From assembly GCF_000758705.1 (NCBI RefSeq), contig NZ_CP009287.1, forward strand, positions 3,472,001 to 3,536,000: a stretch of 64,000 bases of DNA. Direction: 5' to 3'. The translations under genes and the position numbers were made by a program. The stretch comes from Paenibacillus graminis. GTDB taxonomy: Bacteria; Bacillota; Bacilli; Paenibacillales; Paenibacillaceae. Shown in pieces: positions 45,752-55,056 of the stretch (position 1 is its first letter; every line of letters starts with the position of its first letter). The notes beneath the pieces are model-generated. The model saw only the letters and a list, made by a program, of their open reading frames with translations. It was not told the origin of the DNA and searched no databases.

Positions 45752-46726
45752 CTAATCGATTAGGAAGTCGATTTCTTTTTTTTGCACATCATTACTCAAG
45801 TTCAGGTATTCTGTCTTTAAGGCTAAATCTTCTGTTCCATATTGTACATCTGTTGGAGTATTTATTGTGAAGACGACATTTTCTCTTTCACCGATTTTGT
45901 ATATATGAATGTTTTTCATAAGTTCCGGTCCCTCTGAAGACCAGACTTCTTTGGGCCAAACCGTCAAAGTAAAGAGTGTCCCACCATAATTTTTGTTGGA
46001 TTTATCAATGAAGTTGTAGCTCATGGTTTTTACATCCGTATTTGTGGCAGTAACCACTTCGTATTTGCTCTTCCATTGTTGTGGAAACTGAATGCTTATA
46101 TTTTGTTCCGAAATTGTATAAACATCTTTTTGTGCAAGGTCACTATTATACTTTTCTGCTGCTTTAGGAATTGTCTTCAACTCATCAAATCTATAGTTTA
46201 GTCGTTCTATAAAGGCCAATGCTTCAGTTCTTGTAACAGGCTCGTTTTTATTGAACCCCTGTAAGGATCGTTCCGTTTTTCCCTTTGCTATACCAATATC
46301 CAAAAGATATTGGATGGAGTCGTCAACAGTAAAGTTTTTCCCGGTTGCATTAGTTAAGTAACGAGCTACATTTCCTCTATTCAAAGCTACCTCCTCAGAA
46401 GGCTGAAGCTCTGTCCACCCAAGTTTATGGATATAGCTTAGATAAGGTGCGGACCAATCTTGACTCTTTTGGCTTGAATTAAAGTCGGAGGGCTTGTAGC
46501 TTCTGATGAGCATCGCCATAAATTCACTTTGACTTACCTTTGCATCAGGTTTAAACGTCCCATCAGGATAACCTTCGACGATTTTATGCTCAATTGCTCT
46601 TTCAATATACTCCTGTCCCCAAAAGTGATCTGGAACATCTTTAAACATGCTTGACTGCTCTGCCAGGGCAATGTTCGCTTGAAAGACGAGACTTATGCCC
46701 AATATACATGATAACCATTTTCTCAT
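45752..46726 (-). CDS. S-layer-homology (SLH) domain protein
   Basis: About 324 residues. A signal peptide (about 1-22, ending ALA) precedes SLH-type repeats: the first is clear (FKDVPDHFWGQEYIERAI to GYPDGTFKPDAKV), the second and third (to about residue 195) are degenerate. A C-terminal domain of unknown fold follows (about 205-324). The gene is visibly AT-richer than its neighbours. Anchoring to the cell-wall secondary polymer is expected. The frame reaches 46750, but ATG 46726 sits next to the signal peptide and has GGAAGGAG upstream. Confidence 0.85.
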   Translation of the reverse strand: MRKWLSCILGISLVFQANIALAEQSSMFKDVPDHFWGQEYIERAIEHKIVEGYPDGTFKPDAKVSQSEFMAMLIRSYKPSDFNSSQKSQDWSAPYLSYIHKLGWTELQPSEEVALNRGNVARYLTNATGKNFTVDDSIQYLLDIGIAKGKTERSLQGFNKNEPVTRTEALAFIERLNYRFDELKTIPKAAEKYNSDLAQKDVYTISEQNISIQFPQQWKSKYEVVTATNTDVKTMSYNFIDKSNKNYGGTLFTLTVWPKEVWSSEGPELMKNIHIYKIGERENVVFTINTPTDVQYGTEDLALKTEYLNLSNDVQKKEIDFLID

Positions 46727-46775
46727 AATGATTCCCCATTCTCCTTCCACAAAATAAATACGCTGCTGTTGAAGC

Positions 46776-49103
46776 TTAATCTTCTCCAGCGCCCTCAGGA
46801 CTTTTCAGCGCCTCCTGCTCGCGGTAGGCCGAAGGAGTCAGGCCATACTTTTTCTTGAAGAGCGTGGAGAAGTATGTGATATTGTACATGCCTACCGATT
46901 CACTGATTTTGGCGGCAGTCTCATGGGTGGAAGCCAGCAAATCCTTTGCTTTCTCCAGTCTGGTGTGGTTCAGGTATTCACTGAACGATTGCCGGGTTGC
47001 TCCTTTGAACAGCTTTCCCAGATAGCTTGGCGACAGGCCAGCAATGTTGGACACCAGCTCCAGGGATAAGTTCGGCTGGGCATAATGCTCCTGGATGTAA
47101 TTCTGCACCTTCTCAATAATAAAATTGTGCTTCTGGGCATTCATCCAGAGACTTTTCTCTTCGATTAATGCGCAGATATTGTAACAATACCGGTGGAAGA
47201 TGTCCTTGATTTCCGTTAGATGTTCGGCGGATTCAATATCTGTCACCGCAACCAGATACTCGTTGAAATTGGAATCCGGCACATGCTGCAAATACTCAAA
47301 GTGCTTGAGCAAGGAGAGCATAAGCTGGATGCTGTAGGTAATGACCTGATTGATTGAACCGTTTGAGATTTGTTCTACGAATTGTCCGATTGCATCTTGA
47401 ATAGGCTCCGGCTTGCCGGATTGCACAGCATCGATTAGCCTCTTCTCATAGGCACTGGGATAGCTCAAAGCCGTCATCATATGCGGCCGCGTTGCTACAG
47501 CATCCAGAATCGATTCCTTTCCGTAGATCATCCGATATTTAACATACTGCTGCGCCGAAGTATAGGAGGAAGGGATATTCTTCCTGCCATAGCTTATATC
47601 CCCTACACCGATGGATACAGTTACCTTGAAGTAACGGTTCAAAAAGCTCTGAATATTACGCAATGCGGGTTTGAGTTCCTCCGGCGTCTGGTTTTTCGCG
47701 CACTGAAGGATTGCGGCAGTTTCATTCTCCCCAATATTTAAGTAATCACATACCCCGATATGCCCCAGCATCTCTTTTGCAATATTGCCAAGGGCGAAAC
47801 GCAGCATAGGACGCTGTTCCGCATCCATTCTCCCTTTTGCCAGCTCCAGCTCATTGATTTTGAATACCAGTACGCAAAAATAAGGCCCGGACACCGCTGC
47901 GTCGATATCCCGGATGAGTTCGCTCGGAACCGAGTATTCCAGCGGATGGCCCTGGAGCAAGGAATGCAGATAAAGCTCACGGATCGTCCGGGAGGAGCTG
48001 CTGATCACGAACTGCATTGATTTATCCCGTTCCTCCAAGGAATGGAAAACCTCGGCCATGATCTTATATTCATCGATGAACGGCGAACCGGAGGCCGGAA
48101 CATTCATGCCCGGCATGATCTTTTCAAACAGCGTCGATAACGGACTATAAATATTTTTGGTCAGAAAAATAGAGATCAGCAGACCTGCCAGTACGATCCC
48201 CGCCGTCACTAGCAGTGTAACGCTGCGGAGCTGGTCAATGTTAGAGATGAGCCCGGAGTAAGGGGAAACGCTTACAAAATACCAGTCCATTTTCTCCGAC
48301 TTCACATAAGTGACCAGATGCTTTTTATTATGAATATTTGTTGTGAAACTGTTCTCATCCTTGTCTTGATTCAGAATTTGCTGCACATACTGTTCCTTGG
48401 ACAAATCCTCCAGGAATAAATTTGAATCGGTATGGGAGATTACTTTGCCCTCGTTGTTGATAACGAAAACATTGCTCGCGGCATCCGCTTTGCTGATCTT
48501 GCGAATCGTCGTCAGAATGGACTTCTCTTCCACATTGATATAGATGAGCGGGTTGTCAGAGGTCTGAAATGAGAAATCCGGGTATAGCAGAAAGGTTAGA
48601 AGCTGCAGCGGCGCATCGTTATTACGGCCGGCAATCGTCAGGCTGCGCGGATAGAATTCCATGTACCGCTCCGCGCTGAGAGCGGTGAGCGATGAATCGA
48701 AAGGAAGCCCGGCTGTGTCGACTGTTGTTCCCGTAGAAGGCCGGTAGATTCCTATGCTGTGAATATAAGGATATATACTTGTAATCTGGGACATCTGTTG
48801 AAAGATACGATAATTGTTTATCTTGTTCTCAGTCTTGTCGTTGAGGAACGCGATGATCTCCCGCTGGATGAGCAGTGCATTGCCGATTGTCATGACTTGG
48901 TTATAGACAACATCTGAGGCGTAAGTGATCTGGGACAGCATGGCTTTGGAATTGCGGTCGATCTCCTTGACGGCGCTTCTGGAGAAGAGATAGAAGAGAA
49001 CACCGGACAGCAGGCTGACGGTTAGAAGAACAAGCAGGAAATATGAGATGGTAAGCTTTTGAAAAGCCTTGTACCGGACAAGCTGGTTCATGGTGTTCCG
49101 CAT
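46776..49103 (-). CDS. Membrane-bound AraC-family regulator with extracytoplasmic sensor
   Basis: About 775 residues. A first helix (about 15-38), a large outside domain of the Cache type (about 40-290), a second helix (about 290-315), a long cytoplasmic part and a C-terminal AraC double HTH ending AKISESVGMYNITYFSTLFKKKYGLTPSAYREQ (quoted in part). GGGAGG precedes ATG 49103, so the longer frame is rejected. It is divergent from the second sugar operon and likely senses an extracellular oligosaccharide and activates that operon in one protein, replacing a YesM/YesN pair. Confidence 0.9.
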   Translation of the reverse strand: MRNTMNQLVRYKAFQKLTISYFLLVLLTVSLLSGVLFYLFSRSAVKEIDRNSKAMLSQITYASDVVYNQVMTIGNALLIQREIIAFLNDKTENKINNYRIFQQMSQITSIYPYIHSIGIYRPSTGTTVDTAGLPFDSSLTALSAERYMEFYPRSLTIAGRNNDAPLQLLTFLLYPDFSFQTSDNPLIYINVEEKSILTTIRKISKADAASNVFVINNEGKVISHTDSNLFLEDLSKEQYVQQILNQDKDENSFTTNIHNKKHLVTYVKSEKMDWYFVSVSPYSGLISNIDQLRSVTLLVTAGIVLAGLLISIFLTKNIYSPLSTLFEKIMPGMNVPASGSPFIDEYKIMAEVFHSLEERDKSMQFVISSSSRTIRELYLHSLLQGHPLEYSVPSELIRDIDAAVSGPYFCVLVFKINELELAKGRMDAEQRPMLRFALGNIAKEMLGHIGVCDYLNIGENETAAILQCAKNQTPEELKPALRNIQSFLNRYFKVTVSIGVGDISYGRKNIPSSYTSAQQYVKYRMIYGKESILDAVATRPHMMTALSYPSAYEKRLIDAVQSGKPEPIQDAIGQFVEQISNGSINQVITYSIQLMLSLLKHFEYLQHVPDSNFNEYLVAVTDIESAEHLTEIKDIFHRYCYNICALIEEKSLWMNAQKHNFIIEKVQNYIQEHYAQPNLSLELVSNIAGLSPSYLGKLFKGATRQSFSEYLNHTRLEKAKDLLASTHETAAKISESVGMYNITYFSTLFKKKYGLTPSAYREQEALKSPEGAGED

Positions 49104-49350
49104 GAAGAATACCTCCCAATGCGCTAATAGTACCTCTTCAATATAGATCATATTCGGCTAAAAAGGTACTCCATCGCGTAAAAATGAAAGCCAGTTCGTT
49201 TATTTGGAAGCCTTGTGCCGCATTGTAGAAGGGTTCTCCAGATTTTAAAATAGACAGGCGCCGGGCGCGCCGGCTAACCTGAATACATAACATCGGCCGC
49301 TGGTGAGATGCAGCAGCCGGTAATTCATAATAAATGGGGGGGAACAGAAT

Positions 49351-50286
49351 TTGGAAAAGAAACAGCGGCGGGGATTCGGAATGCTGTCCGATATTCGCAG
49401 GAACGGTACGTCTTATCTGCTGGTTCTGCCTGCGATGGCCTACACCTTTATTTTTGGGTATATGACGTATCCGTATATGCTCATTGCTTTCCAGCGATTC
49501 AATTATAGTAAGGGAATATTCCATAGCGAGTGGATAGGCTTAAAGAACTTCGAGTTCTTCTTCCGGTCGAACAAGGCGTTTACGGTCACCTTTAACACCA
49601 TCTTCCTAAACTTGCTCTTTATCGTCTTCGGCACGCTGACGGCGCTGGCGATCTCACTGATCCTGAACGAGCTGCGCAAAAGGCTGTTCGTTAAGATCAG
49701 CCAATCGATTATGCTGTTTCCGCACTTCATATCCTGGATCGTCATCAGCTATGTTCTGTACGCGTTTTTTTCTATGGATATGGGGATTGTGAACAAATTG
49801 CTGAACCAGTTCGGCATCGCCCCGGTTAACTGGTATACTGAGCAGCAGGCATGGCCGGCAATTCTTACCGTCATGCATGTTTGGAAGGGAGCCGGGATGA
49901 GCGCCGTTATTTATCTGGCTACCATTACCGGAATCGATGATACTTTGTATGAAGCAGCCGAGATTGACGGGGCCAGCCGCTGGCAGATGTGCATGCGTAT
50001 TACAGTTCCGTTGATGATGCCTACGGTGGTTATCCTATCGCTGCTGTCTGTCGGTAAAATCATGTACGGCGATTTTGGAATGATCTACGCATTGATTGGC
50101 GACAACGGCACCTTGTATGCGACCACTGACATTATTGATACGTATGTATTCCGCTCTTTGCGTCAGATTGGCAATCCTTCCGAAGCAATGGCCGTCGGAC
50201 TGTTCCAATCCGTTGTCGGATTTATTCTTGTCTTCGGTACAAATGCCATTACCCGCAAATTTTTCAAAGACGGCGCGTTGTATTAA
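49351..50286 (+). CDS. Sugar ABC transporter permease, LplB type
   Basis: A 311-residue permease with six helices. The EAA-type loop is YEAAEIDGASRWQMCMRITVP. TTG start with GGGGGGAACAG upstream. First gene of the second sugar operon (permease, permease, binding protein, DUF1861, GH130), divergent from the membrane AraC regulator. Confidence 0.9.
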   Translation: MEKKQRRGFGMLSDIRRNGTSYLLVLPAMAYTFIFGYMTYPYMLIAFQRFNYSKGIFHSEWIGLKNFEFFFRSNKAFTVTFNTIFLNLLFIVFGTLTALAISLILNELRKRLFVKISQSIMLFPHFISWIVISYVLYAFFSMDMGIVNKLLNQFGIAPVNWYTEQQAWPAILTVMHVWKGAGMSAVIYLATITGIDDTLYEAAEIDGASRWQMCMRITVPLMMPTVVILSLLSVGKIMYGDFGMIYALIGDNGTLYATTDIIDTYVFRSLRQIGNPSEAMAVGLFQSVVGFILVFGTNAITRKFFKDGALY

Positions 50287-50337
50287 AATCCGCTTACGGC
50301 ATTAGCTTACCGAAGAGAGGTTTTAGGAGGAATAAAA

Positions 50338-51210
50338 ATGAAGACGTTTTCAATCAGCAAAACGGTTATGTACGCTCTGATTACGATTTATTCGGCGCTT
50401 TCTTTGCTTCCGATGCTGCTGGTGCTAATGATCTCGGTTACGGATGAGGATGCCATATTGAAGAACGGCTACAGCCTTTTCCCGGAGAAGTTCTCCCTGT
50501 ATGCCTATAAGCTGATCTTTACAGGCGGCTCCCAGGTTATGCGGAGCTACGGAATCTCCATCATTGTCACGATCATCGGCACCATGCTGGCGATTCTGAT
50601 TACTTCCATGGCCGGCTATACGCTGGCGAACAAAAATGTGAAATACCGCAATCTGCTGTCGCTTTATTTCTTTATCACCATGATTTTTTCCGCTGGGATT
50701 GTGCCCTGGTATCTGATGAACCGGTCGCTTGGATTGACCAACAATATCCTTGCTCTGATTATTCCTTCACTGCTGTTCAGCCCGTTCAACCTTTTCCTTG
50801 TGCGCAATTTCATGAACGGGGTTCCAGACTCACTGCGGGAGTCGGCAACCATTGACGGTGCAAGTGATATTACGATTGCTTTCAGGATCTATCTTCCGTT
50901 ATGCAAGCCGGTACTGGCGACGATTGCACTTTTCTACGGACTGGATTACTGGAACAATTGGTGGAATGCGATCATGCTGATTGACAGCAAAGATTTGTAC
51001 CCGCTGCAATTTATGCTTCTGCAGATGCAATCGGAGATCAGTATGCTGAACGAGATGACGATGCTGGCCGGATCAAGTGATATCACGCTTCCTTCGGAAT
51101 CGGTCAAGATGGCGACGGCGGTCGTCACGATCGGTCCGATCATATTTCTGTATCCTTACTTACAGAAGTATTTTGTCAAAGGGCTGGTAATTGGTTCGGT
51201 CAAAGGCTGA
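50338..51210 (+). CDS. Sugar ABC transporter permease, LplC type
   Basis: A 290-residue six-helix permease. EAA-type loop LRESATIDGASDITIAFRIYLP, and the C-terminus YLQKYFVKGLVIGSVKG is typical. AGGAGGA precedes the ATG by eight bases. Partner of the preceding LplB-type permease. An ATPase is not encoded nearby and is likely shared. Confidence 0.9.
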   Translation: MKTFSISKTVMYALITIYSALSLLPMLLVLMISVTDEDAILKNGYSLFPEKFSLYAYKLIFTGGSQVMRSYGISIIVTIIGTMLAILITSMAGYTLANKNVKYRNLLSLYFFITMIFSAGIVPWYLMNRSLGLTNNILALIIPSLLFSPFNLFLVRNFMNGVPDSLRESATIDGASDITIAFRIYLPLCKPVLATIALFYGLDYWNNWWNAIMLIDSKDLYPLQFMLLQMQSEISMLNEMTMLAGSSDITLPSESVKMATAVVTIGPIIFLYPYLQKYFVKGLVIGSVKG

Positions 51211-51270
51211 TATTATCCCTTCGGGGTTAACATAAATAAGAAGGCATTATAGAAGGAGGTCGACTTTTTT

Positions 51271-52836
51271 ATGAAAAAGTATTACGTAATTCTATTAGCT
51301 GTGGTACTTTTGCTTTCGACACTGATTGGATGCAGCCAGGGTTCCAATTCATCCAACACTGCGGATAAGGAAGACAACACTTCAGCCTCAAAACAGGAGA
51401 ATAACGGCAAGCCTGCAGAGACGGTGAAAATCAAATATTTGGTTCCCGGCACAGAGCCGAAAGACTACAAGGAAGTGTTCCAAAAGGTCAATGAGAAGCT
51501 GGCTGCGGACGGTGTCGGCGTTGAGGTGGAGAAAATCTACATTCCGTGGGATGCGTGGGATCAGAAGCTGAACTTGATGCTGTCCACCGGCGAAGATTTC
51601 GACCTGTTCCACGTCATGCAGGACCGTACACCGTTCTCCAGCTACTATAATCGTGGTGCGTTGGCAGATATCACGGATGCAATCAAAAAGTATGGACAAA
51701 ATCTGAAAAAATATATTCCGGAAGATATTTTCGACGGAGCTAAAATCAATGGCAAATATTATGCCGCTCCATCTTATTGGGTTGAAATGGCGAGTGAAGG
51801 TGAGTTCGATATCCGCCGCGACATTCTCCGCGAGAACAATCTCAAAGAGCCGGCTACTCCGGCTGAATTGATCAGCACTTGGGAGATTGTTATGAAGAAC
51901 TGGAAGGGAAGCAACAAGCCCTATCTGAGCACACGGGCGGATTTTGACCCGATCTTCCTGCATACGTCTATTCTGCACCGGACTTATGACACCTTTCCGT
52001 TCACAGTGAAGGATAAGTTCTTCTATGTGAATCAGAGCGGCGAGGTCAAGTCTTGGATTGAAACCGAGGAGTTCAAGAAGGATGCATCCTTCATGCGCGA
52101 GCTATACACAAAGGGAATTACTAATCCCGATATCCTGGTCATGAAGCAGGAGCAGGTAGATGCGCAGCTCGACAGCGGTGAATGGTTCGTCCGCCTGGGA
52201 ACCGGCGGAAGCTTGACCGGACTCAAGAAGTACAATCCAGAGGCCACTGTAAACGATATCGGTGTTGTGTGGTTTAACCCGGAGAAAGAATATCTGCGTC
52301 CGCTCACCTTCAAAAACGGGAATGCGGTACCGGTGAACAGCAAGCATCCGGAAGAGGCCGTCAAATTCATGGATTGGATGCTGGCAAGTCAAGAGAACTA
52401 TGATCTGGTGCAATATGGCATCGAGGGCAAGCACTACACCAAGGACGGCGAGAAGGGCTATAAGCCGATCAAAGATCCGAATAACAATAACAATCCGGGG
52501 TATAGAGGATCTGATTCGCAAAACGGCAACGTAAACTTCATGCGTTTTGACTTGGAGAATAGCATTCCCGATAATAACAAAGTTTTGTTTGAGCCCAATC
52601 CGAAGGCGGTCAACAGTATCGCGGCGAACTTTATTTTTGACCCGACAAATGTAAGGACCGAGTACACCAACATTTTGTCCGAAGCTTCAGCAAGCATTAC
52701 TCCGATTTATATGGGCGTCCTGGAATACGATAAGGCCTTCCCGGCCGCACTGGAAAAAATGAGAAAAGCCGGTTTGGATAAGGTAGTTGCGGAATACCAG
52801 AAGCAATTCCAGGAATATCAGGCTACACTTAAATAA
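51271..52836 (+). CDS. Sugar-binding lipoprotein
   Basis: A 521-residue binding protein with lipobox STLIG-Cys21 and a Ser/Asn/Glu/Lys-rich linker. The mature part has LMLSTGEDFDLFHVMQD, typical of the LplA-like cluster. AGAAGGAGG precedes the ATG. It captures the glycan for the two permeases. With GH130 downstream, beta-mannosides are the likely ligand. Confidence 0.9.
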   Translation: MKKYYVILLAVVLLLSTLIGCSQGSNSSNTADKEDNTSASKQENNGKPAETVKIKYLVPGTEPKDYKEVFQKVNEKLAADGVGVEVEKIYIPWDAWDQKLNLMLSTGEDFDLFHVMQDRTPFSSYYNRGALADITDAIKKYGQNLKKYIPEDIFDGAKINGKYYAAPSYWVEMASEGEFDIRRDILRENNLKEPATPAELISTWEIVMKNWKGSNKPYLSTRADFDPIFLHTSILHRTYDTFPFTVKDKFFYVNQSGEVKSWIETEEFKKDASFMRELYTKGITNPDILVMKQEQVDAQLDSGEWFVRLGTGGSLTGLKKYNPEATVNDIGVVWFNPEKEYLRPLTFKNGNAVPVNSKHPEEAVKFMDWMLASQENYDLVQYGIEGKHYTKDGEKGYKPIKDPNNNNNPGYRGSDSQNGNVNFMRFDLENSIPDNNKVLFEPNPKAVNSIAANFIFDPTNVRTEYTNILSEASASITPIYMGVLEYDKAFPAALEKMRKAGLDKVVAEYQKQFQEYQATLK

Positions 52837-52870
52837 TGTAGTCGAAAACTAAAGGAAAGGATGGATAAAT

Positions 52871-53821
52871 TTGACCCTGCAGAAGCAAAGAAATGAATTT
52901 GAAGCGGCAAAAAAAATATATGAACGTGCAACTTTGAAGTTTCAGGGTGTGGACGTTTATGATGTCTACAATGTTTCGGTCCTCTTCAAAAGGGACGGGA
53001 AGCGCTATTTGTTCGGACGGGTAGAACGCCGCGGGGAATGGGCCCGCTCTTGGGTCCGGCTGTTCGAGGAAACGGGACAGGATGAATGGTCCGTGGTGAA
53101 AGATAGCATGATCTATACCCTTGAGGACCCTTACATTAGTGAGATTGGCGACGAGCTTGTATTGGGCGGGACACATGTGCAATATCAGAGTGGAAGGTAC
53201 AGTACGTTTTTCGGCTATTTCTTCCGGGGCACCGATCTCCACAATTTGTACTACTTCACTACTGGGCCTAACAAAATGAAGGATATCCGCCTTGTTGCGC
53301 TGGCGGATGGCAAGATCGGCGTCTTCTCGCGTCCGCGCAGCACCGGGATGAAAGACAAATACGGAAGTGAATCCATGATCGGCTTCACGGTTATTGACAG
53401 ACTGGAAGAGTTGACCGCGGACGTTATCGAGAGCGCACCTTACATTCACGGCATTTTCGGGGCGGGCGAATGGGGAGGTGTCAATCAGGCGTATCTGCTG
53501 GACACTGGTAAAATCGGCATCATCGGACATATTTGCTACCAGGATAAGGATGCGAATGGCGGGGAAGTGAAGGTGTACCTGAACATGGCCTTCATCTTCG
53601 ATCCAACAACCCGGGAGTCAATTGACCTTCATCTGATTGGAAGCCGTCCCTGTTACCCGCCGGGACCATCCAAGGCACCGTATTTGGCCGACTGCGTTTT
53701 TTCTTCGGGCATAGTGATGCGCCCGGACGGCAAGGCCGATCTGTACAGCGGTATTGGCGATTGCGAAACAGGGCGTATTACGATCGACTATCCGTTCGCA
53801 GGACATGGGCTTCTTGTCTAG
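52871..53821 (+). CDS. DUF1861 family beta-propeller protein
   Basis: A 316-residue protein of DUF1861, a five-bladed propeller family related in fold to GH43/GH130-type enzymes. Visible features: FQGVDVYDVYNVSVLF, repeated FGRVERRGEWARSW and IYTLEDPYISE, and C-terminal LADCVFSSGIVMRPDGKADLYSGIGDCE, which resembles the end of GH130 proteins. The TTG start has GGAAAGG upstream. It sits directly before a GH130 gene in the same operon, so a glycan role is likely. Its reaction is not established. Confidence 0.85.
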   Translation: MTLQKQRNEFEAAKKIYERATLKFQGVDVYDVYNVSVLFKRDGKRYLFGRVERRGEWARSWVRLFEETGQDEWSVVKDSMIYTLEDPYISEIGDELVLGGTHVQYQSGRYSTFFGYFFRGTDLHNLYYFTTGPNKMKDIRLVALADGKIGVFSRPRSTGMKDKYGSESMIGFTVIDRLEELTADVIESAPYIHGIFGAGEWGGVNQAYLLDTGKIGIIGHICYQDKDANGGEVKVYLNMAFIFDPTTRESIDLHLIGSRPCYPPGPSKAPYLADCVFSSGIVMRPDGKADLYSGIGDCETGRITIDYPFAGHGLLV

Positions 53822-53893
53822 AAGAAGATGGAATGACTCAGTCCTCACTATCGGACATATTAACAATCTGGACAACTAGGAGGATGTTGATAG

Positions 53894-54904
53894 ATGAAAA
53901 CCACAACTATGCCCATCATCGGAGCGCTGGAGTCCAGCCTGCTCATTCGCCGCCATCCGGCTAATCCTGTGCTGGACGCGGCCCGCGTGCCGTATCCCAC
54001 CGCATTAGTCTTCAATGCGGGCGTCGCTAAGTTGGGGGGCCGCTACATCATGGTATTCCGCAACGACTACGGCTCTCTGGAGAAGCAGATCATCGGGCCG
54101 TCTCACACGACGGATCTCGGCATCGCTTTCAGCGACGATGGCATTCACTGGACGGCGGGGCCGAAGCCGGTGTTCAAGCTGTGCGACGAAGAGATTATAC
54201 GCGCCTATGATCCGCGTCTGACAGTCATCGACGGCCGCTGCTACATGTGCTTCGCCGTAGATACACAACACGGCATCCGGGGAGGTATCGCAGTGACGGA
54301 CGATTTTGAATCCTTCGACATAGTGAGCTTGTCGACACCGGACCTGCGGAATATGGTATTGTTCCCGGAGCGAATCGGCGGCAACTACGTCCGGCTGGAA
54401 CGGCCGTTCACCGTGTACAGCCGCGGCGGCGTTGACCGGTTCGATACCTGGATTTCGGAGTCTCCGGATCTGATCTATTGGGGCCGTTCCGGGCTGCTGC
54501 TGGCGGTGGAGCAGGTACCGTTCGCCAACGACAAGATCGGCCCGGCAGCACCGCCTGTAAAGACGAATAAGGGATGGCTCACTACATTCCATGCGGTGGA
54601 TATCGATCCCGCCCGAGGGAAGAACGGCTGGGAGCCGTCCTGGAAGAAGCGGTACACAGCCGGCATTATGCTGCTTGATCTCGACAATCCGAAGAAAATC
54701 CTCGGCATGAGCGCATCGCCGCTGCTTGTGCCTGAAGCAGATTATGAGACGGACGGGGGCTTCCGCAATGATGTCATTTTCCCCGGCGGCATGGTGCTGG
54801 AGGAGGACGGGGAAGTGAAAATATACTACGGAGCCGCCGATACGGTGGAATGTCTGGCTACCGCTCATGTGGACGATCTGATCAGGCTTTGTTTGGAGGG
54901 ATGA
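53894..54904 (+). CDS. GH130 mannosidase or mannosyl phosphorylase
   Basis: A 336-residue five-bladed propeller of family GH130. Recognised segments are FNAGVAKLGGRYIMVFRNDYG, YDPRLTVIDGRCYMCFAVDT, the GPAAPPVKTNKGWL stretch and the C-terminal NDVIFPGGMVLE to YYGAAD. GH130 acts on beta-mannosides, by phosphorolysis or by hydrolysis, and sequence alone does not decide which. AGGAGG is ten bases before the ATG. No signal peptide, so it processes imported saccharides. Last gene of the operon. Confidence 0.9.
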   Translation: MKTTTMPIIGALESSLLIRRHPANPVLDAARVPYPTALVFNAGVAKLGGRYIMVFRNDYGSLEKQIIGPSHTTDLGIAFSDDGIHWTAGPKPVFKLCDEEIIRAYDPRLTVIDGRCYMCFAVDTQHGIRGGIAVTDDFESFDIVSLSTPDLRNMVLFPERIGGNYVRLERPFTVYSRGGVDRFDTWISESPDLIYWGRSGLLLAVEQVPFANDKIGPAAPPVKTNKGWLTTFHAVDIDPARGKNGWEPSWKKRYTAGIMLLDLDNPKKILGMSASPLLVPEADYETDGGFRNDVIFPGGMVLEEDGEVKIYYGAADTVECLATAHVDDLIRLCLEG

Positions 54905-54975
54905 GCCCTCTGTTCAAATAGATATGTATATGTGCCGCCTGTAATCTAGGAAGCAAATATAGGATGCTTAAACAA

Positions 54976-55020
54976 GGACTGGCCCTGTGCAGTAAGCTGC
55001 ACAGGGCCAGTCCGTTTTGT
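54976..55020. terminator. Strong hairpin terminator between convergent genes
   Basis: GGACTGGCCCTGTGCAG pairs perfectly with CTGCACAGGGCCAGTCC over a four-base loop, followed by GTTTTGT. It lies between the GH130 gene and the opposing transporter gene and probably acts in both directions. Confidence 0.9.
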
Positions 55021-55056
55021 ATTCGTAGCGGCTAAGATCAAAGCGGTGGACTGTTC

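Noticed and set aside
54005..54868. 287-codon minus-strand frame opposite the GH130 gene
   Set aside because: Antisense shadow with no ribosome site. GH130 motifs on the plus strand are unambiguous.
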